Positions 27,144 to 35,513 of a stretch of 64,000 nucleotides of DNA are shown here, in pieces. Every line of letters begins with the position of its first letter. Positions within the stretch are counted from its first letter, which is position 1. Source of the DNA: Bacteroidota bacterium (lineage in GTDB: Bacteria; Bacteroidota; Bacteroidia; Chitinophagales; Chitinophagaceae); assembly GCA_020161435.1 (NCBI GenBank), contig JAIUNV010000004.1, positions 1 through 64,000 on the forward strand. The letters are read 5' to 3'. The position numbers were made by a program, and so were the translations under genes. The notes beneath the pieces were generated by a model that saw only the letters and a list, made by a program, of their open reading frames with translations, was not told where the DNA came from and did not search any database.

Positions 27144-28106
27144 TTACAACTTTCTGGGCAAGCCAATGGAGAGTCTTGGCACCACGGCACGTATATCAAT
27201 TTTCATAGCAGGAATGCCGGGTACTTTTACGGTTTTGCTGCCCACCACCGGATAGCTTAATGAGCGGAAAGTAACGGTAGCCATTGTCTTCATAAGGCTA
27301 CTGATAATGGCTTTGCTTTGTCCCGTTTGCGCAGCCACTTGATTGATGAGCTCAGTTTCCACAGTTTTGTTGGCTTCTTTCATAATCTCCGCAATGCCCT
27401 TGTCCACATCTTTCGCAATGTCATCTTTGCTTACGCAAATGCCCACAATAAAATCGGGACCGGGTAAATCAATATCGAGGTCGTCTACTTTTCCTTTGAT
27501 GTAGCTGCTAAGGTTCGAAGATGTACTAACGCTCAAATCAATTTTGAATTTGATGGTGGCGCCGCGGCCACTGCCGGTTACATTGATGTAACCATTTTGA
27601 ATACCTGCACTGAGCTTGTCGATGTCTTTAAACTTCTTTTTAGCAGCTTTAATTTGCTCATCCACCATGGTTTGAGAAATGCCTGCACTATCAGGTACAT
27701 TGTAAGGCACAAAGTACAATTTGGTGAGGGTAGGTGGCTTGTACTTCCTAATATCAAATGCCTCGCTGCGGTACACGGGTTCAAAAATCTCGATGGTTTG
27801 TCCCATAGCTTGCATACTGCCCGTTTTTCGGTAGGCCAGTATGTACGCCATTTTGTTGGCCTTAAGTTGTTTGAGTTGTGCAGCACTCACATTGAAACTA
27901 AACTTGCCATCGCTGCCGCTGTAGGTTTTTAGTGAGAGGCTTGGGAAAAAACCAAATGGCATGGCCGGAATAACTGATGCCAGATGTACCCGAATGTTGG
28001 CAGCTGTTTTGGTGTGGGCCGTGCCGGGATTGCTGGAGTTAGCTAAATAAGCCATGGCAAACTTTGCCATGTCGGTGACTTCAAAAATCTGTCCGTTAAT
28101 TTTCAT
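27144..28106 (-). CDS. Hypothetical protein, unknown family
   Basis: Not recognised. A 320-residue protein with no signal peptide and no clear membrane segment. Residues about 30-115 alternate in a beta pattern that could be a carboxypeptidase-regulatory-like or Ig-like domain (NIRVHLASVIPAM, LSLKTYSGSDGKFSFNVSAAQLKQL), i.e. a modification-type fold where SDGKFSF marks the conserved turn. The middle (about 165-265) holds long amphipathic helices rich in Lys and Asp, and the C-terminus is beta-rich again with several Val/Pro stretches. The intact frame, ATG start and terminator support a real gene. It stands alone between the GH13 gene (convergent) and a repeat-containing gap. Confidence 0.7.
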   Translation of the reverse strand: MKINGQIFEVTDMAKFAMAYLANSSNPGTAHTKTAANIRVHLASVIPAMPFGFFPSLSLKTYSGSDGKFSFNVSAAQLKQLKANKMAYILAYRKTGSMQAMGQTIEIFEPVYRSEAFDIRKYKPPTLTKLYFVPYNVPDSAGISQTMVDEQIKAAKKKFKDIDKLSAGIQNGYINVTGSGRGATIKFKIDLSVSTSSNLSSYIKGKVDDLDIDLPGPDFIVGICVSKDDIAKDVDKGIAEIMKEANKTVETELINQVAAQTGQSKAIISSLMKTMATVTFRSLSYPVVGSKTVKVPGIPAMKIDIRAVVPRLSIGLPRKL

Positions 28107-28252
28107 GGAAGATTGGTTTGTGCATCACTGTTGTGTTGCGGGTGAGAGAATGAGATGTAAGTGGTAAGGTAGTAGCAAAATTTCAGGAATGCAATAGAGT
28201 TGGGCAAGGCTGCCACATGCACATAGCCGAAGGGCTGCGGATGACCGGCGGG

Positions 28253-28310
28253 TAGCCCCGCCATAAGCGGGGCCGCAGCGGAGCGGAGCCAAAGGGCACC
28301 GAACAGCAGT
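28253..28310 (+). repeat. Intergenic palindromic repeat, copy A (TAGCCCCG family)
   Basis: G+C-rich block in the 28107-28430 gap, which otherwise holds no gene apart from the fadL terminator. It opens with TAGCCCCG, forms a perfect 7-bp hairpin GCCCCGC-CATAA-GCGGGGC (28255-28273) and continues with GCAGCGGAGCGG (28275-28286). Copy B, on the opposite strand at 29941-30024, shares TAGCCCCG, an internal hairpin and GCAGCGGACAGCGG. A similar intergenic repeat type is, as I recall, abundant in Bacteroidota genomes. Confidence 0.5.
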
Positions 28311-28370
28311 TGCTGTTTGTACGAATGATGATAGCCCCCTGTACGATTCCATTATGTACTGCGTTTAAAA

Positions 28371-28404
28371 AAAGCATGCATCACTACATGGTGATGCATG
28401 CTTT
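28371..28404 (-). terminator. Terminator of the FadL-type porin gene
   Basis: 14-bp perfect stem (28371-28384 with 28391-28404) and a 6-nt loop. On the minus strand the second arm runs into seven T residues, 26 nt after the stop of the porin gene. Confidence 0.9.
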
Positions 28405-28430
28405 CTGGTTGTTGTAAGTAAAGTGAATTT

Positions 28431-29720
28431 TTAGAAATGATAAGTGTAACCAAGCATGAATAAATCGGTGGTCATTTTGTAGCTCACACTACTGCCGGGG
28501 ATGGCGCCGTATGGGTTTGCACCGCTAATCATCATTGGGCTAAGTATGGGGCCGCTTACACTGGCGCCACTGCTGCCGTGGTGATACGTGGCATTGATGC
28601 TGCCATGCTTGCCCAGCTGCAAGCCAGTGCCAATTTGAAAACCATGTTTGATGATGGCCGGTGCAGGTGCACTAAAGAATGCTAACTCGCTATTGATAGG
28701 ATTGCTGCTGAAAGTATAGCCCACTCGAAATGGTACTTTGTCGGTAAGTTTGTATTGCATGCCAGCGCTGACGATGGAAATGTTTTTCCAGCCAAAACCT
28801 TTTACCGATGCGGTGCTGGTCCAGCCTTTGGCTTCGAAGCCATCTGTTTTTTCATAGTTTACAAAACGATAATCGAGTGCAAAATCGATAGCCTTGTTGC
28901 TGTATCCGAAACCAGCAGATAAGATGGCGGGATAATTCATTTTGAAATTGACGGCTGGTGCAGGAGTGCCATTGAGATACGTGTTTTCAAATTTGAAATC
29001 ACCAAAGTATTGTTGTGTTTTGTACGATGCGCCCAGCTTAATGCCCTTGCCACTGTTGTAGTAAATGCCAACCTGTGCACCGGCACCAAACGCAGTTGCC
29101 TTATTGCTTTTGGGGTATCCCAGTGTTTGGCTGGGCGATGCCAGCGGATTGGGCTCCAGCTGCAACGCTCCCCAGTTGAATGTGGGTTGAATGCCAATGC
29201 TCACTTTATCGCTGATTTCGTAAGCATACGTCACGCCTACCTGCATCATCATGTAATCACTTTTTATTTGCCCAAAGCCACCCTGGCTTTGGGGCATGTT
29301 GATGGGGTTGCTGCTGTTTTGCGGAAACGTAACACCAAAGCCACTTACGCCAAAAGCACTCACGCCCCAATGGTGTTTACTGTCTTTTTTGCCCCACACC
29401 ATGCTCAGCGCCGGCATGATACTTACGCCGCGGTCATCTTTAGTAGTACCGCTAAATGTGCCTTGTTGTGTAGGCACAGCTGCAGTTACCTGTGGTGCCG
29501 AAAAAAACGTACCGGCATTAATAGAAAACTGTTTGTTTTTAAATGCTGCAATGCTGGCGCTGTTCCAGTGTATTGCACCGTTGATATCAATTGGTTGTGC
29601 CGTGCTGGCGCCGCCCATGCTCATGTTCACAGCACCCATGCCTTGCATAATGTGGCCCGCCTGGGCAAATGCTCCTCCTGCCAGCACTATCAGTGCCAGA
29701 CTCAATGATGATTTTTTCAT
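28431..29720 (-). CDS. Outer-membrane protein of the OmpP1/FadL/TodX family
   Basis: Predicted 14-strand outer-membrane channel for hydrophobic compounds such as long-chain fatty acids. The 429-residue product has a signal peptide (about 1-19, ending AFAQ). Next come AGHIMQGMGAVNMSMGGASTAQPIDINGAIHWNSASIA (21-58), the FadL N-terminal hatch signature (GxGxxxxxxGGA...ND/NPA-like). After that, alternating amphipathic strands run to the final strand FMLGYTYHF ending in Phe, as needed for barrel assembly. Length is normal. It is a single-gene unit with its own terminator, bracketed by two inverted repeat elements. Substrate is inferred from the family. Confidence 0.92.
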   Translation of the reverse strand: MKKSSLSLALIVLAGGAFAQAGHIMQGMGAVNMSMGGASTAQPIDINGAIHWNSASIAAFKNKQFSINAGTFFSAPQVTAAVPTQQGTFSGTTKDDRGVSIMPALSMVWGKKDSKHHWGVSAFGVSGFGVTFPQNSSNPINMPQSQGGFGQIKSDYMMMQVGVTYAYEISDKVSIGIQPTFNWGALQLEPNPLASPSQTLGYPKSNKATAFGAGAQVGIYYNSGKGIKLGASYKTQQYFGDFKFENTYLNGTPAPAVNFKMNYPAILSAGFGYSNKAIDFALDYRFVNYEKTDGFEAKGWTSTASVKGFGWKNISIVSAGMQYKLTDKVPFRVGYTFSSNPINSELAFFSAPAPAIIKHGFQIGTGLQLGKHGSINATYHHGSSGASVSGPILSPMMISGANPYGAIPGSSVSYKMTTDLFMLGYTYHF

Positions 29721-29940
29721 ATGAATGGAATTGTTGGGTAGGAGCCCGACGGTATCAGTACCGTTTGGATGACAAGCATTTGTTTGGGCCTTTACCCATA
29801 ATGACGACTAAAAGGTTTTGGTTACGGGTGTAAAGGTGTACGCAACCGTTGTAGCCTGAAATGATAGCCGACATACGCCACGGTGATGAGAGTCACGCAG
29901 CATAGCAGGAATGATAAGTAGCATCAGCAACCATGCAAGC

Positions 29941-30024
29941 CCGGGCTTCCGTCACCCGCTGTCCGCTGCTACTCCTCGCCACGCTTGAGGCGTGGCTGTG
30001 GGGTATCCGCTACCATCGGGGCTA
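29941..30024 (-). repeat. Intergenic palindromic repeat, copy B (TAGCCCCG family)
   Basis: Lies in the 29721-30055 gap, which otherwise shows no gene. Read on the minus strand it starts with TAGCCCCGAT (30024), contains GTAGCGGATAC, a perfect 7-bp hairpin GCCACGC / GCGTGGC (29978-29996), then GCAGCGGACAGCGGG (29969 downwards) and a GAAGCCCGGGC palindrome. It points toward fadL, as does copy A on the other side. Confidence 0.5.
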
Positions 30025-30055
30025 TGAGCAGCAGTAGTGCATGCAGGCAATCCGC

Positions 30056-30625
30056 TTACGATATATCTAACTGGTATTTATGCAGTAGGCCTGGCAAACC
30101 GTCTATCGAAAACTTCGCTTTCTTCATGCGGTTGGCTGCAGGGTCGATGGCGTAATGAATGGCGGTGCGAAAATCGGCCTGCTCCAGATTGGTATTGTCG
30201 AATATGGCGCCTGCTAAATCGCAATCGGTAAAGCTGGCCTTGCTCAGGTCGGCATTGCTGAAATCTACTTCGTGCATGTGGCATTGCACAAACCTTGCCT
30301 GCTTCAGTTTCATGTTGGCAAAAGATGCCAGTTGCAACTGGCAGCCTTCTGGTTGTATCTCAAATAAAAACGGATTGCAGCCATCAAATTGTAAGCCTAC
30401 CAGCTTGCAGCGAATGAACCGTACTTCGCGGAATGCTGTGCCTTCGATGTTGGCCATGCTCAAATCGCAATCGGTAAAGCTGCAATCACTGAATTGCTTG
30501 CCCTGTAATTGATAGCCTGTAAAAGCAAAACCTGAAAAGCTGCATTGCTCATACTCCCGCAGCATTTGGTTGGCATCGAGATTATCGGGGGTAAAGTTTT
30601 CGTCGTATGCGTAATCGGCGGGCAT
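30056..30625 (-). CDS. Pentapeptide-repeat protein
   Basis: A 189-residue soluble protein built mainly of A(D/N)LXX-type pentapeptide repeats, expected to fold as a right-handed quadrilateral beta-helix. Repeats are visible from about residue 28 to 155, for example CSFSGFAFTG, FSDCSFTDCDLSMANIEGTAF, VDFSNADLSKASFTDCDL and GAIFDNTNLEQADF. The C-terminus (NRMKKAKFSIDGLPGLL, about 166-182) is a helical cap common in the Bacteroidota versions. Qnr-type gyrase protection is known for some pentapeptide proteins, but nothing here indicates it. The ATG is 3 bp after the GH31 stop, so it is almost certainly co-transcribed with that gene, a partner with no obvious functional link. Confidence 0.9.
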   Translation of the reverse strand: MPADYAYDENFTPDNLDANQMLREYEQCSFSGFAFTGYQLQGKQFSDCSFTDCDLSMANIEGTAFREVRFIRCKLVGLQFDGCNPFLFEIQPEGCQLQLASFANMKLKQARFVQCHMHEVDFSNADLSKASFTDCDLAGAIFDNTNLEQADFRTAIHYAIDPAANRMKKAKFSIDGLPGLLHKYQLDIS

Positions 30626-30628
30626 GTG

Positions 30629-33016
30629 CTATGGCTTTTTAGTAAATACAATGGTGATTGGTTTTCCTGTAAACGAAAGAGGTAGTTCCAGCCATCCTTT
30701 CGTTGTTCGGTTTGCGAATAAGGGCATGCTTTTTCCGTTGACGGTACAAACAGCATTTTGCATGGCAAATGGATGGCTTGCATTGCCGGGGAAATGCAAC
30801 AATAGATTGCGGGTAAAATGAGTTGGCCAGTTGACAGCTTTTATGTGAAGTGTAATGCTGTTGTCCGTTGCGCTGTATTGCCACTGCAACAGTTGGTGTG
30901 CTTCTTTTTGTTGGAGTGCCAATGGGTTTTGGCCGTCATCATCATATATGTACCCGTTGTTGGTAACCTCTCCCGGATACAACTTCAAATCAAGTAGTCC
31001 TTTCGGATTGTAAGCTGTAAGGTTTGGTGCAGTTGCTCCGGCATGCCACATGGGTATAAGGCTTCCGGCTTTTATAAACAAGGGCATTTGTGCCAGTGGC
31101 GCAGCTACATCTATCCATTGCTGGCCTGTTGCAAATTCATCTGTATGAAAATTATACCAGCCGCCTTTGGGTAAGTATATCCGTTGCGTTTCTTTATATC
31201 GTTCTGTCACCGGGCTCACTAAGAATGCATTGCCAAACATATACTGCTGTGTGGCTTGCATCAATACAGTGTCGTTGTGGTTGCTGAAAAACATGGGCCG
31301 GATAAAAGGCTTGCCTTTGGTGCTGGCTTCCCATGCCAGTGTGTACAGGTAAGGATGCAGTTGATACCGCAACCGGATATAATTTCTGGCAATGGATTTA
31401 TAGGGCTCATCTTTAAAAGTTGGCTCACTCGGCAAATCGTTTACGCCAGCTTCCAAATCGCCGAAGGCAGTGCCGTGTGGCCGAAAGATGGGAGAGAAGG
31501 CGGCCATCTGCACCCAACGCACATACAATTCCTGATCATTTTCCGGTGTGTTGCTAAACCCTCCTGCATCGCTGTGGATGTACGGAATACCGCTCAGGCT
31601 CATACTTTGCAGATTGGGCAGTTGTGCCTGAAACCCGCCCCAGCTGCGGCTTACATCGCCCGTCCAGGGAAAAATGCTGTAGCGCTGGCTGCCCGCATAT
31701 CCTGCTCTGTTCAGAAAAAACAAGCGTTGTTCTGGATACTGTTTGCGCCAGTTTTCGTACAGCATTTTGCTCCACATGTGGCCATAGATATTATGCACTT
31801 CATTGGCACTCACTTTTCTGTTAATACCGAAAGATTGCAGGTTGTGGTACAAATCTTCCGGATGATTTTCGGGTTCACCCAAATCGCCCCACCAACCGGC
31901 TACGCCTTTGTCGGTTTGTTGTTTGTAAAACTGCCAAAACCACTGCCTTGCCGTTGGTGTAAACAAGTCGAGCAGGCCGCCATAACCAAAATAAAATTTG
32001 GTGAGCATATATGGTTCACCGCTTTTGGTAGTGGCTAAGTGCGGTTGACTATTGGCAAATTGCTTCGTGCCTTTCAGAAAGAAAGGTTCTGTAACCAATA
32101 TCGGATGGATGTTTTGTCGGCGTAATGATTGCAGCAAACTATCGGGTGTAGGCCATTTGCTACGGTTCATCCAGTCCAGATTGCCGAGTGTGCCTTTGAT
32201 GCTGTCGCCAAACCAAAAAATATCAATCACCAATGCATCCATGGGGAAGTTGTCGGCTTTCATTTTGGCCACTACATCTTGTACCTGCTGCTGGCTGCGG
32301 TAGCCAAAGCGGCTTACAAAATTGCCCAGTGCCCAACGTGGCGGCAGCGGCTGTTTGCCGGTCAATTGTGCGTAGCGTTCCAGCAACTGCTCTGCTGTGT
32401 TGCCGGGAATGATGAGCATGTTGAGGTTGCCGCTTTCAAACGCTACTTCCAACACGCCAGGCGTTGTTTTGCCAAAATCCATGTACCCTTTGGCGGGGTT
32501 ATTAAAAAGTAACGCATAGCCATTTAAGCTGAGAATAAAGGGCACGGAATAATTCAGCTCATCGGCGTTGAGTTCATAGCCATAATGAGCGTTGTTGTAT
32601 AATGGAATGCGCTGCCCACGTCGGTTCATGGGGAGTGTTCTTTCGCCGCCACCGTACCACTGCATGCTATCGGGCATGGCTATGCGAAAGCCACGGATAT
32701 GGCCACTATCGAAGGCTGCCAGTATTTGTAACCTGGCCGTACTCGTTTGTATGCTCAAGGATTTGTTTGCAGTAGCGGTTGCTTTTCCACGATTGCTGAT
32801 CATAACGCTACCAATGCCAGTTAAGTGTTGCGGTTGGCCAACGGGTTTTGCAATCAAAGCATCGCCAATGCGTTCGTTGCGCTGCATGTTTGGATGTTGC
32901 CATTCAATAAGCAGTGCTTGTTGGGGGTAAGGTGTAAGCGTCCATTGTTGTGCAAATATTTGTGCCCCTGTGCAGGCAAAAACAATGGATAGGAAAAGGC
33001 TAAACTTTTTTTTCAT
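30629..33016 (-). CDS. GH31 alpha-glucosidase-family glycoside hydrolase, secreted
   Basis: Retaining alpha-glycosidase of 795 residues, probably periplasmic, acting on alpha-glucosides or alpha-xylosides. The start MKKKFSLF at 33016 begins a signal peptide (to about residue 23, IFAQ); an earlier in-frame codon at 33082 adds unrelated residues. A galactose-mutarotase-like N-domain is followed by the barrel. The nucleophile Asp378 lies in GWWGDLGEPENHP (374-386), an unusual G-D-L-G-E variant of the W-x-D-x-N-E motif. The acid/base is Asp454 in FPWTGDVSRSW (449-459), and HSDAGGF lies at 481-487. A C-terminal DUF5110-like beta domain closes the protein. First gene of a two-gene unit with the pentapeptide protein. 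Confidence 0.93.
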   Translation of the reverse strand: MKKKFSLFLSIVFACTGAQIFAQQWTLTPYPQQALLIEWQHPNMQRNERIGDALIAKPVGQPQHLTGIGSVMISNRGKATATANKSLSIQTSTARLQILAAFDSGHIRGFRIAMPDSMQWYGGGERTLPMNRRGQRIPLYNNAHYGYELNADELNYSVPFILSLNGYALLFNNPAKGYMDFGKTTPGVLEVAFESGNLNMLIIPGNTAEQLLERYAQLTGKQPLPPRWALGNFVSRFGYRSQQQVQDVVAKMKADNFPMDALVIDIFWFGDSIKGTLGNLDWMNRSKWPTPDSLLQSLRRQNIHPILVTEPFFLKGTKQFANSQPHLATTKSGEPYMLTKFYFGYGGLLDLFTPTARQWFWQFYKQQTDKGVAGWWGDLGEPENHPEDLYHNLQSFGINRKVSANEVHNIYGHMWSKMLYENWRKQYPEQRLFFLNRAGYAGSQRYSIFPWTGDVSRSWGGFQAQLPNLQSMSLSGIPYIHSDAGGFSNTPENDQELYVRWVQMAAFSPIFRPHGTAFGDLEAGVNDLPSEPTFKDEPYKSIARNYIRLRYQLHPYLYTLAWEASTKGKPFIRPMFFSNHNDTVLMQATQQYMFGNAFLVSPVTERYKETQRIYLPKGGWYNFHTDEFATGQQWIDVAAPLAQMPLFIKAGSLIPMWHAGATAPNLTAYNPKGLLDLKLYPGEVTNNGYIYDDDGQNPLALQQKEAHQLLQWQYSATDNSITLHIKAVNWPTHFTRNLLLHFPGNASHPFAMQNAVCTVNGKSMPLFANRTTKGWLELPLSFTGKPITIVFTKKP

Positions 33017-33101
33017 GGTCTGCAATTTTGCGGCGTTCGCAAGAATATTCAGCAACATACTATTCCCGAAGTTACCCAACAATAACCTAGGTCAGGATAT
33101 G

Positions 33102-33134
33102 AAAAAGCCGGTTATGTTTCATAACCGGCTTTTT
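33102..33134 (-). terminator. Terminator of the M14 peptidase gene
   Basis: 15-bp perfect stem (AAAAAGCCGGTTATG with CATAACCGGCTTTTT) around a 3-nt loop, 16 nt after the stop of the M14 gene. T residues end the second arm on both strands. Confidence 0.88.
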
Positions 33135-33150
33135 CATATTCAGCATGCGT

Positions 33151-34869
33151 TTATTCAATACTGAAAACAGGATACCGCATGTGGGCCGGTTCGTAGTAAG
33201 GCGAGTTTTTATACACCCAATTCAGGATGGCGCTGCTGTTTTTGGCAAACTCCGGGTCTGCTTTTTTCTTCGCCTCCAGTTGTTGGCGCAGCTCCGGATG
33301 ATCTTTTAAATATTGTGCAGCCACTTGCTCCCAGCGGTAATCGCTGTAGCCTTCTTTTTGTTGCAAAATGGCATCGAAATAATTCCAGGAGAAGAAGCTG
33401 TCGTCGCCGGTGGGTTCCAGCATTTCTACTAAATACCTGCGGGCTGGCTGATTGGTAGCAACAAGGTAATCGCCTTTTCGGAAAGTGATGGTTTGCTGCA
33501 CTGCCTGCACTTTCACTTCCGATTGACGGTAATGTTTTTCGTAAGCTCTGGGGCTGGTTTTGTACGATTCTATTTTGTAAGCCTTTACAGTTATCACAGT
33601 GTCTTTTTCTAACCGCCGCATTTGCACATTGTTTTCTTTCAGCCTGTCGGTTACGTTGTGCCAGCCTTGTGGTATCACGTAGTATTTCGGAATGTGTACA
33701 GTTTTGCTAGTGTCGAAATAGCTAAAGAATTTTACCGGTCCGCTAAAAGGGCGCTGGCGGTTGTATTGCATAATCGGCAGGCCGGTTACTTCACTTATCA
33801 CCGTATCTCGTTGGTAACCCAAAAAAGTCAGGTTGTCGTTTTTGTTGCGGTTGGGCGTCCATGCCAGTGGCCATTGTTGAGTTTGCATCAATGCGTTTTG
33901 CGTAGCTTTTTTGGTGGCCTTCAATTCTTTCGCCATGGCCGCAGCCTGCTGCATCACTGTCACCATAAAATCGTAAGTGCTTTGTACTCGTTCGGGGTAG
34001 GGCTTTAGCATGTGTGTTTCGGGCACAAAGCCAATGGTTTGAAACAAAGCCGCATAACCGCTGCTGTAGCGGGGCGGATCGTAAAACTGCGTCATGCCGC
34101 GGCTCAGGTCGTAGCTGTCGAAGTTTACATAAGGAAAAAGTTTCCAGCCTTTCTTATCCATTTGCTGGTACAGTGCCGGCTCAAACGATTGGCGCAGCCA
34201 GCTGCCGAGTGGTTCGCCCAGCTTATTGTACTGGCTGGTAAGTAGGGTAAATACATGCTGAAAATCGGCGCCGTCACTTACGTGATTGTCTATCAGTATA
34301 TCAGGTTGTACCCAATGAAAAGCTTTGGCAAACGACTGCGCATTGTAGCTGTCGGCCTTGGTAAAATCCCGGTTCAGATCGAGGTTTTGTGCATTGCCCC
34401 GAAAGCCATATTCCAGCGGACCGTTTTGATTGGCCCGGCTGTAGCTGCCTCGGTTGATGCTGCCACCAATATTGTACACCGGTACAATGGCCAATACTAC
34501 ATTATCAGGCAAAGTTGTTTTTTTAGTGATGACATCCCTCACCAGCATGAGGCTGGCATCAATGCCATCTGGTTCGCCGGGGTGAATGCCATTGTTTACC
34601 ATAATCACCACTTTTTGCTGCTTGCGCCAGCTGGCGGGGTCGGCACTGCCGTCTTTGCTCACTAACACCAGGTGCAGGGGATAGCCTGCATCGGTGGTGC
34701 CCATTGTTTTCACAGATACCATCGGGCTTTGTTTGTCGAGCTGCTGATACAGAGCAATGGTTTCGAAGTAGGTGGCACTTTCTGTGCCATTGCTTATTTC
34801 AAAAGGCGTGGTTTGGCAAAACAAGGAAATGGAAATGAACAAGAAGCTCAACGAGAAAATGAATCGCAT
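33151..34869 (-). CDS. Secreted M14-family metallocarboxypeptidase
   Basis: Zinc carboxypeptidase-like protein of 572 residues. The start MRFIFSLSF at 34869 begins a signal peptide (to about 19, LFCQ); an upstream in-frame start at 34956 overlaps the rpsT terminator region and is rejected. Zinc ligands are His96 and Glu99 in GIHPGEPDG (94-102) and His196 in DNHVSDGAD (194-202). The substrate-binding Arg lies in a RNLD-like QNLDLNRDF (161-169). The C-terminal 250 residues after the catalytic domain have no clear family. Probably cleaves peptides or peptidoglycan stems in the periplasm. Single-gene unit downstream of rpsT. Confidence 0.9.
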   Translation of the reverse strand: MRFIFSLSFLFISISLFCQTTPFEISNGTESATYFETIALYQQLDKQSPMVSVKTMGTTDAGYPLHLVLVSKDGSADPASWRKQQKVVIMVNNGIHPGEPDGIDASLMLVRDVITKKTTLPDNVVLAIVPVYNIGGSINRGSYSRANQNGPLEYGFRGNAQNLDLNRDFTKADSYNAQSFAKAFHWVQPDILIDNHVSDGADFQHVFTLLTSQYNKLGEPLGSWLRQSFEPALYQQMDKKGWKLFPYVNFDSYDLSRGMTQFYDPPRYSSGYAALFQTIGFVPETHMLKPYPERVQSTYDFMVTVMQQAAAMAKELKATKKATQNALMQTQQWPLAWTPNRNKNDNLTFLGYQRDTVISEVTGLPIMQYNRQRPFSGPVKFFSYFDTSKTVHIPKYYVIPQGWHNVTDRLKENNVQMRRLEKDTVITVKAYKIESYKTSPRAYEKHYRQSEVKVQAVQQTITFRKGDYLVATNQPARRYLVEMLEPTGDDSFFSWNYFDAILQQKEGYSDYRWEQVAAQYLKDHPELRQQLEAKKKADPEFAKNSSAILNWVYKNSPYYEPAHMRYPVFSIE

Positions 34870-34942
34870 AAAAATGATTGAATGGGTATTTGACGGTGAA
34901 CATGCCGCAGCCCATTGAGGGGGGTAGGTACAAAGCAAAAAA

Positions 34943-34966
34943 TCCCGACCGGACATCCGATCGGGA
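34943..34966 (-). terminator. Terminator of rpsT
   Basis: Stem TCCCGA / TCGGGA extended after one mismatch by CGG/CCG around a 4-nt loop. On the minus strand it is followed by six T residues, 27 nt after the S20 stop. Confidence 0.85.
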
Positions 34967-34993
34967 CAAATATGATTAAAAATCTATCAGCAA

Positions 34994-35263
34994 TTAAGCA
35001 GCCGCAGGAGCTTTGGCAGCATTGATGTGCTTGGCCAGCTTGCTCTTCAGGTTTGCAGCTTTGTTCTTATGGATTACACCACGCTTAGCCAGTTTGTCAA
35101 TCATGCTTGCTACAGTAGGAAGATTTTCTTCTTTTGCAGCAGCATCAGTGAGTGAACGGAGGTCACGGATAGCGTTACGGGTTGTTTTGCCATAGTAACG
35201 ATTGCGTTCGCGGCGCTTTGAAGCCTGACGTACATCCTTTTTGGTTGCCTTATGATTAGCCAT
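34994..35263 (-). CDS. rpsT: 30S ribosomal protein S20
   Basis: Binds 16S rRNA in the body of the small subunit. The 89-residue product begins [19 protein letters not shown], the standard S20 N-terminus. It continues with three basic helices ([44 protein letters not shown]) and an Ala-rich tail. A longer frame to 35317 covers the promoter and is not used. Monocistronic with a consensus promoter and a terminator, divergent from sucA. Confidence 0.97.
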   Translation of the reverse strand: MANHKATKKDVRQASKRRERNRYYGKTTRNAIRDLRSLTDAAAKEENLPTVASMIDKLAKRGVIHKNKAANLKSKLAKHINAAKAPAAA

Positions 35264-35282
35264 GTGTTCTAAAATTGGGACG

Positions 35283-35314
35283 CAAAAGTAGGGATAGCTG
35301 CTACACCAGCCAAA
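35283..35314 (-). promoter_or_regulatory. Bacteroidota-type promoter of rpsT
   Basis: On the minus strand, TTTG (35314-35311), 20 nt, then TACTTTTG (35290-35283), the TAnnTTTG -7 box, ending 19 nt before the S20 ATG. Confidence 0.75.
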
Positions 35315-35442
35315 CAAAATCTCTCTTTTTTTCTGTTTTCACCCTCAATCTTTTAAAAAAGGCCAAGAAATGGCGTCTCTGTCCGAACATTTCCCTTGTT
35401 TTTTAGGTTGCCTTTCACAAGGGATGGCGTCTGCTTTTGGCC

Positions 35443-35450
35443 TACTTTTG
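35443..35450 (+). promoter_or_regulatory. Candidate -7 element (TACTTTTG) upstream of sucA
   Basis: The same octamer as at rpsA and rpsT, 63 nt before the sucA ATG on the plus strand. No TTG lies at the expected distance, so only half of the consensus is present. Confidence 0.45.
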
Positions 35451-35513
35451 CCATCCTTTTCAGAAGCAATACTACAGGCAATGCCTGCATAAACTATTCA
35501 TCAGTAGCATCCA

